Below, piece by piece: positions 57,340 through 64,000 of a stretch of 64,000 bases of DNA. The position numbers and the translations under genes were made by a program. The DNA lies in assembly GCA_001972305.1 (NCBI GenBank), contig BDDD01005241.1, positions 1 through 64,000 on the forward strand, written 5' to 3'. The notes beneath the pieces were generated by a model that saw only the letters and a list, made by a program, of their open reading frames with translations, did no database searches and was not told where the DNA came from. The DNA is from Cephalotus follicularis (taxonomy: Eukaryota > Streptophyta > Magnoliopsida > Oxalidales > Cephalotaceae). Numbering within the stretch: the stretch's first letter is position 1; each line of letters starts with the position of its first letter.

Positions 57340-60300
57340 AGGAGATGGCGGCCAGGAAACAAAAGACATCCTGGTCAGGCCATCAGGAGGAGAGAGGGGA
57401 GCATTCACGAAATGCTCCCGGGAAGAAAGAGAAGATAAAGGAGAGGTCAGAATTGTCCAGAGAAGACCTGAGGCATAAACTCTCCAGACAAGAGAGCTCA
57501 TCTGGGAGAGGGGCACCTATACCGTCCTATAACAATTATGCCCTCCTCCTGGACACACACACCAGAATACTTGCCGTAGAGAAAGACAAGGTCCCATTCC
57601 AGTGGCCTGAGAAGTTGAGGTCCCCAGCAGACAAAAGGGACGTGGAAAAATACTGTCGGTACCATCGTGACCATGGGCACGATACCGAGGAGTACAGGCA
57701 GCTGAAGAATCAGATTGAGGACCTGATTTGGAAGGGACATTTGCGCAAGTATGTGGACAGAGATGCTCCACAAGGAAGAAGGGAGCAGAGAAGAGAAGAG
57801 GCTCCTCGGCAACAAGAGGAGCAGCAGCAGCAACAACCCAGAGGTGTAATCCACACCATCTCTGGGGGGTTCGCATCTGGTGGCGACCACAAAAATGCAA
57901 GGAAAGCCTATGGGAGACAGTCCCTTGCTGTGCCACAAGTTCATCACAGCAAAAGGCTGAAAACTGGTGGAGATGAGGAGGTGATAACCTTCTCGGAGGT
58001 GGACTATGAGGGAGTGCATCTCCCTCACGATGATCCAGTGGTGGTAACTCTTCTGGTGGAGCTTTTCACCACGAAGAGGATCCTTGTAGACAGTGGCAGC
58101 TCGGCCGACATCCTGTACAAACATGCATTTGATCAGCTGAGGATACCGGCCGACCAGGTGAAGCCCGTGAAGACCCCATTGGTTGGCTTTGCAGGCGAGA
58201 TGGTCCATCCTCTGGGATCCATCAACCTGTCCGTGGTTGCAGGCACGGCCCCACGCCAGACTCAGGTAGAGATGATGTTCCTGGTGGTGGACACACCCAG
58301 CCTTTACAATGCCATAGTAGGGAGGCCAGGACTGAACTTAATGGAGGCCATAGTGTCTACGAGACACTTGTTGGTGAAGTTCCCAACGAGGTTTGGCGTG
58401 GGAGAAGTCCGAGGAGACCAACAGGCGGCAAGGCAGTGCTACCGGACTGCCATCTCAGATAAGGGGAAGGACAAGGTACTCCCCATAGCGAACGTGGAGC
58501 TCAGAGGAGACATGGAACCTGAGCGTCCACAGCCTGTCGAGGACGTGGTCCAAGTGCCCTTGGAAGAGGGAAATACTGAAAAAGTATTCCAAGTTGGCTC
58601 ACAGCTTGGAGAGGTGGAGAAGGGGGAATTAATAACATTCCTCTGTAGTAACAGAGATGTTTTTGCCTGGTCGGCAGAGGAGGTCCCGGGGATCAACCCA
58701 GATGTCATGGTCCACAAGCTTAGCGTGGACCCAGCAAGGCCTCTGACCAGGCAAAAGAAGAGGAACTTTGCTCCTGAGAGGCAGCAGGCAATAGCTGAGG
58801 AGGTGAATAAACTATTACAAGTAGGGTTCATAAGGGAAGTGCACTACTCAGACTGGCTGGCGAAACCAGTCCTAGTCAAAAAAGCAAATGGCAAGTGGAG
58901 GATGTGCATTGACTTCACGGACCTCAACAAAGCTTGTCCCAAGGATCACTTCCCTCTCCCAAAGATAGACCAGTTGGTGGATGCGACCTCGGACTACAGA
59001 ATGCTAAGCTTTTTGGACGCCTACTCGGGATACAATCAAATCCCCATGTATGGGCCAGACGAGAACAAAACGGCGTTTATTACAGACCGAGGAATGTATT
59101 GCTACAAGGTTATACCCTTTGGACTGAAGAATGCAAGGGGCACCTACCAACGTCTGGTGAACAGAATCTTTGAGCCTCAGATTGGGAGAAATATGGAGGT
59201 CTACATCGACGACATGCTCGTCAAGACCCCAGCCAGGAGCCCCCATATAAAAGACTTGGAGGAGATGTTTGAGGTGCTGAGGAGGTACAACATGAGGCTC
59301 AATCCGTCCAAGTGCACATTCGGGGTCACCTCTGGCAATTTCCTCGGATTCATGGTCTCCAGCAGAGGAATAGAGGCCAATCCAGAAAAGATCTCAGTAA
59401 TTCAGAGCATGAGGCCTCCTCAAACCATCAGGGATGTTCAAAAGCTAAATGGGAAGATTGCAGCCCTGAGCAGGTTTGTGTCGAAGTCAGTAGAGAAGTG
59501 CCTTCCTTTCTTCAAGGTACTTAGAGATCCCAAGGGATTTTCTTGGTCAGAAGAGTGTCAAGCAGCCTTCAACAAGTTGAAGAAATACCTGGCTTCCCCT
59601 CCTCTGATCTCAAAACCTAAGGATAGGGAAGACTTGTATTTGTACCTTGCGGCCACTTCGGGCGCAGTGAGTGCAGTGCTTGTCAGGGAGGAGGAGAAAG
59701 TTCAAAAGCCAGTGTACTATGTGAGCAAGGCTTTGAACGATTCTGAGGGGAGGTATCCAGAGGTGGAGAAGTTTGCCTATGCTCTATCATCTCGGCCAGA
59801 AAACTAAGGCCATATTTCCAAGCCCATACAATCAAGGTTCTGACTGACAAACCACTCAAGCAAGTTCTGGCGAAACCTGACACCTCAGGCAGGTTAGTCA
59901 AGTGGTCAGTTGAACTAGGCGAGTATGACGTGAAGTTTGAAGCCAGACCAGCAATTAAGTCACAGATCCTGGCAGACTTCGTTGGAGATAATACACCTAC
60001 TGAGTGTATGGAGGAGGACCCTTCCGAGAGCGAGAAGGGGATTTGGAAGTTATCTGTGGATGGCTTGTCCTGCCTCACCAGCAGTGGAGCAGGATTAGTG
60101 TTAACAAGTCCAGACGGGTGGACGTTGGAATATGCTCTGAGGTTCAAATTTAAAGCTACAAACAATGAGGCTGAGTAGGAAGCTCTGATAGCAGGGCTGA
60201 CAATCGCGAAGCACTTGGAGGTAAAAAAGATTGAGGCCTCCAGTGATTCTCAGCTAGTCGTTGGTCTGACAAACGGAGAGTATGAAGCCCGAGAAGACTC

Positions 60301-61730
60301 TATGGCAAAATACTTATCCCATTTTCAGGGTGTGAAGTCAGCCTTTGAGGATGTAAGAATTTTGAAAGTTCCCAGAGCAGACAACGCCCGAGCAGACCAG
60401 TTATCGAAACTAGCAACGGCAGAGGAGGTAGAGAAAAATCAAACCGTGCTAGTGGACTACCTGGAAAGACCCACCATCTCTGAGGTAGACGTGATGGACA
60501 TAGATACACTGCAGGAGCCGAACTGGATGACTCCATTTATCAATTGGCTGAGGAATGGGATCCTACCCGAGGACCCCATAAAGGCAAGGAAACTAGTGTA
60601 CAGGGCGAACCGGTTTCAGTTCCGAGATGGGATCCTCTATAAAAGGTCTTTTTCTTTTCCTTGGCTGAGGTGCTTGACTCCCTTAGAGGCCGACTATGCT
60701 CTAAGGGAAGTCCATGAAGGCATTTGTGGCAACCACACTGGGGGCAGAACTTTGTCCCATAAGCTATTGAGGCAAGGCTACTACTGGCCGACGATGCATC
60801 AAGTTGCCATAGACTTGGTAAGAAAGTGTGACAAGTGTCAGAGGAACGCAAACATAAGCATAAGACCTTCTCAGCCTCTGACACAATGGGGAATGGACTT
60901 CGTCGGACCGCTACCCATGGCGACTGGCCAGAGGAAGTTTCTCATTGTAGCAGTGGATTATTTCACCAAGTGGGTGGAAGTAGAGCCTGTAGCTACCATT
61001 ACTGAGAAAAACACTGAAAGCTTCGTATGGAAGTCCATCATCTGTAGATTTGGAGTCCCGAAGACAATAGTCACAGATAATGGAAAACAATTTGATTGTC
61101 AAGCCTTCCGTGACTTTTGCAAAGAGTGGAGGATAGAGCATAGGCTTGCTTCAGTAGCATACCCCCTGAGCAACGGCCAAGCCGAGGTGATCAACAGAGA
61201 AATCATCTCGGGTTTGAAGAAGCGCCTTGAAGACAGCAAAGGAAGATGGACAGAGGAGTTACCAAGCGTACTATAGGCATACAGAACCACTCCTCGGACC
61301 ACAACTGGTGAGTCCCCATACAGCCTTTGTTTTGGAACTGAAGCTATGATACCGGTGGAGATTGGTGTATAGTCACCAAAGGTTGTGCATTTCACCGAAG
61401 ATAACAATGAAGAAGGGCTGAGATGCCTCCTTGACTTGGTAGAAGAGCTCAGAGATAAAGCCACTATCAGAGTAGCAGCCTACCAGCAGAGGGTGAGCCG
61501 TTATTATAACAAAAGGGTAAGCCCCAGACCATTAAGGCAAGGAGATCTAGTCCTACGCAACTCGGCCATTGCAGACCCAACTGGTACCAGAGGAAAACTA
61601 GCCCCTGCCTGGGAAAGACCATACAAAATCAAGAGAGTCCTCCGCCCAGGAACATTCAAACTTGAAACTCTGGGGGGTAGGGAGATAGCCAGAGCTTGGA
61701 ATGCCGAGCATCTGAGGAAGTACTACCAGT
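57340..61730 (+). mobile_element. pol region of the Tat element (PR-RT-RH-INT)
   Basis: Order is zinc-knuckle-like CRYHRDHGHDTEEYRQLKNQ (57.65 kb), protease, reverse transcriptase, RNase H and integrase; this is the Gypsy order. The RNase H part (SVDGLSCLTSSGAGLVL, FKATNNEAE) has the style of the extra, archaeal-type RNase H known in Tat elements. Integrase shows HEGICGNHTGGRTLSHKLLR, CDKCQR, GMDFVGPLP, VTDNGKQFD and NGQAEVINRE. Mostly readable, with a few breaks. Confidence 0.88.
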
Positions 61731-61927
61731 GATTGTAAGTTGTAAAAATTCAAAGAAGAAATAAAGTTAAATTTTTCTTCAAAAGTTTATTTAGTGTCTT
61801 AGTTCCAAGTTTGCAAGGGGCCGAAGGCCCAATGTTCATGTCCTTAAACCTCTGAACAGCCACCATCAACTCCCTCAGCAGAGAACAAACATTAGCCAAG
61901 ATCTCGAACAGACTAAGGACAAACAAA

Positions 61928-62134
61928 GACTCCTTCAGAGGAGCGTTGAAGACTCCTTCAGAGGAGAAAACAAGACTCCTTCTGAGGAGCAATCAAGACT
62001 CCTTCCGAGGAGCCAAAAAGACTCCTTCCGAGGAGCGATGAAGACTCCTTCAGAGGAGAAAACAAGACTCCTTCCGAGGAGCAATCAAGACTCCTTCCGA
62101 GGAGCCAAAAAGACTCCTTCAGAGGAGCACTCGA
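61928..62134. repeat. 23-bp minisatellite, nine copies, in a 92-bp higher-order pattern
   Basis: Each unit is GACTCCTTCnGAGGAG plus seven variable bases. The variable parts run in a cycle of four (CGTTGAA, AAAACAA, CAATCAA, CCAAAAA, then CGATGAA and so on), so there are two levels: 23 bp and 92 bp. It lies in the non-coding DNA after pol. Confidence 0.9.
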
Positions 62135-62730
62135 AATCGCACATACAAAAGACTTCCAAGGAAGCAATAAGACTCCTAAGGGAGCGAACGTTGGTCGGCA
62201 ATACCATGGAAACTTGACCGACCAGACCAAAAATCGTGTCTTGAAAGGCGAATCCATGGGAACTCGCAACGATCAAGCTCATCGGACTAAGCACTTTGAT
62301 ACAAGTGTCCCTACGTGGACTGCAAGCTCAGCCGGCCTGTCCTAAAAACTATTGGGTCAGACGATATTCTTCTCGGTAAACCCATAGGAACTTGTCCGAG
62401 CAGACCAAGACCTTAGTCTACAAACCCAACAGAACTCGTAAAGACTAAGTTAAAATTACTTAAGTACTTTTGAAATAAAGTGTCCTACGAGGACTACTAA
62501 GCTTAAGTAATCACTTCTACGAGAAATCAATTGCCTGGCCTAAGTTAGAATTCCTAAGGGAATTGAAAACATACAAGTGCAGAGTGCAAACATATCAAGC
62601 TCACATTACAGAAAGTAAAAGCAGAGATTATGAGATGCAACAAAGTTGTTCTTTTGTTTATACTTAGAAAATTTTACAAGTTTACAAAGCAAAAACTGTT
62701 ACAAAACTAAAGCAGTAAAGAAAGACAAAA
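62135..62730. other. 3' non-coding part of the Tat element
   Basis: Between the minisatellite and the end of the antisense gene. Short motifs repeat (ATGGGAACTCG, TAGGAACTTG, ACCAAGAC/ACCAAAA). No coding sequence seen on the plus strand. Confidence 0.5.
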
Positions 62731-64000
62731 CTACTGCTGAGACGGATCTTCATGCTCAGGCAGAGGAGCGGTGAAAGCTTCAGTAGGAGGGAGAGGAGGA
62801 ACTTCAAAACTAGAGGAAGGATCCGCCAGACTGGAAGAGGAGGGAGTGACAGAAGAGTTCAGAGCAGGATCCAAGGCCAAGGCAGGGTCCGAGGTCAAAG
62901 CGGGGTCCGAGGTCAAGGCAGGATCAGAGGGCACAAGAACAAGCTCCTGCGACCCAGTCGTCAGCTCGTCCCCCATGGTAGACGAGATCCTCTCCTCCAG
63001 TTCATTCAGGAGCTTCTCTTCTTCCTCATCGACTCCCTCTGGATAGAAGTCAAAAGTTCTGGCTGATGGGTCATATACGACACCATCCAGAGGAACGTCT
63101 GGATGCAGAAAAGAGATCCAGTTTCTGCAAGCGTAGAAGCCCCAATGGAAGTACTCGACAGCTTCCTCAAACACCGCCTCCTCAAACTCTTCAGAGGCTT
63201 TGAACTCCTCCACGGAGGACTTCATTAGCTCTTTAAATTCGTCTGAGGATTTGAAGTCATTCACAGCTTTGCGCCGGTCCTTCTTCATTGCATCCTCATC
63301 CTTCCTCGCCTGCCGTTCAAGTTTCCCTTCCAGGTCATGGCATGCCTACCTGGCACGGCCGAGCTCAGCCTCTAGTTCCTCCTTCTCAGCCCTCTCTTCC
63401 TCCAACTCCTCAACAGCATGCTTCTTCTCCTCAATCAGAGAGTCCCGAACCCTGAGGACTTCGTTTAGCTGGGCCTGTGCGAAGCGAGCTGTCTCCTCCA
63501 GCACTGCCATCTCTGCCCTCAGTTTCCTATCCCTCGTGAAGATGGCAGAGAAGTTGTCCACAAGCAGTTGAGTGTTGTTCAGCGCCTGCCGGATAGACAA
63601 ACATGTCAGAACACAAAGAAAAGTAATGCAGAGAAGAGAAGTGACAGAAGAAGAGATCACTTACCCTCAGGTTACTCCGTAGACACTGAGTCACCAACTC
63701 TTCGTTGGTCCAATCCTTCCTCGCCATCACCTCCAGAGGGAAGAGGATGAGGTTGCTGACTGCCTGTGGGACCCCAGGAGCATTGAAATACACCTTGGAG
63801 TGGTCCAAAGCCTCCAGCTCGCGGAGCATCTCCTCAACCTCCCGAGGAGGCGAGAGTATGATTGGATCCTTGGAGCTGGCACCGAGAGCAGCAACGTCTT
63901 CCACTTCTCTCCCTTTACCGGTGTCCACTGCGCCCTTCCCCTTCTTGCTCCTCTTCATCAGAGGAGTATGCTCATCGCTGGGAGAGGTGTCCTCCAAGGG
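62731..64000 (-). mobile_element. Antisense spliced gene of the Tat element, continues past the window
   Basis: The minus strand reads MEDTSPSDEHTPLMKRSKKG (about 63.99 kb) and later LILFPLEVMARKDWTNEELV. A GT-AG intron (GTAAGTGATC donor near 63662, CCGGCAG acceptor near 63587) leads to a long coiled coil (AQAQLNEVLRVRDSLIEEKK…EELEEERAEKEELEAEL) and a last part with WGFYACRNWISFLHPD and a Pro/Ser-rich tail. An antisense gene between pol and the 3' LTR is known in several Tat-lineage families such as Grande; its role is not known. The copy here is partly degraded and its 5' end may lie outside. Confidence 0.72.

Larger units (their letters stand above)
53740..64000 (+). mobile_element. Gypsy retrotransposon, Tat clade, continues past the window
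   Basis: The 5' LTR is 53740-56086 (about 930 bp once the nested element is left out), starting TGATATGGGG and ending TATCAACA. A primer-binding site TTGGCGCCGTTTGTGGG follows at 56088 and begins like the tRNA-Asp type. Then come gag (about 56.1-57.3 kb), protease with VDSGSSADIL (58.1), reverse transcriptase with YIDDMLVKT (59.2), RNase H (59.6-60.2), integrase with the HHCC zinc finger and DDE residues (60.7-61.3), a 3' non-coding part with a minisatellite, and an antisense gene. Sequence style (ACPKDHFPLPKID, KWRMCIDFTDLNKA) is that of the Tat lineage. It looks almost whole, with only a handful of breaks. Its 3' LTR lies outside, so age by LTR comparison is not possible here. It is old enough to hold a nested Copia LTR. 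Confidence 0.93.

Noticed and set aside
57498-58208. Long open frame on the minus strand opposite pol
   Set aside because: It is the mirror of the protease and neighbouring pol coding sequence, Leu-rich with no domain, and lies away from the true antisense gene at 62.7-64 kb.
61928-62134. Regularly spaced repeats that could recall a CRISPR array
   Set aside because: Units are contiguous 23-mers without unique spacers, inside a plant retrotransposon.

Overview
The window is nuclear DNA of a flowering plant, most likely a woody eudicot. The genes are spliced with GT-AG introns, the intergenic DNA is AT-rich, and the gene families (strictosidine synthase-like, EDR2-like DUF1336, RBL13-type rhomboid, CC-NBS-LRR, PILS) are plant families. 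The mobile elements are of plant lineages: Tat-clade Gypsy, Copia LTRs, L1-type LINE, Mutator-like MITEs. I cannot name the species.

Region 1 (1-18 kb) is ordinary gene space. It holds the edge of a decayed ADP/ATP-carrier gene (1-241, -), a four-exon strictosidine synthase-like gene (752-2715, -), a DUF1336/EDR2-C gene (5440-6399, +), an RBL13-like rhomboid gene (8834-9643, -), a beta-1,3-glucanase (GH17 plus X8) relic near 10.75-11.07 kb, and a three-exon MERIT40/BABAM1 homologue (14846-16171, +). The gaps hold old LTR pieces, a MITE and a Harbinger relic.

Region 2 (about 18.06-52.3 kb) is a degenerate direct tandem array. The ancestral unit was an NLR gene on the minus strand, a small three-exon gene 'X' and a small one-exon gene 'Y', both on the plus strand. 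Four units can be read. Unit 1 has NLR-A, X-1 and Y-1, all broken. Unit 2 has no NLR, a broken X-2, and Y-2 with an altered C-terminus. Unit 3 has NLR-B without its CC domain, a nearly intact X-3 and an intact Y-3, and also holds a PILS auxin-carrier gene fragment. Unit 4 has only the LRR end of an NLR (NLR-C) plus spacer. Insertions differ between units: a LINE, a 3.5-kb solo LTR, an 865-bp solo LTR, a 272-bp LTR-like element, MITEs and a GC-rich insert. Because the units are paralogous, several insertions can be compared with empty sites inside this same window.

Region 3 (53.74 kb to the right edge) is a large Tat-clade Gypsy retrotransposon. Its 5' LTR is split by a nested 1,414-bp Copia-type solo LTR carrying CATCGACGTC-rich tandem repeats. 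It has gag and pol, then a 23-bp minisatellite, then an antisense spliced gene that runs off the window; its 3' LTR is not seen.

The host genes do not form one pathway. The clearest new material is the NLR-X-Y array with its unit-by-unit decay, the conserved but unrecognised proteins X and Y, and several precisely readable insertion events.
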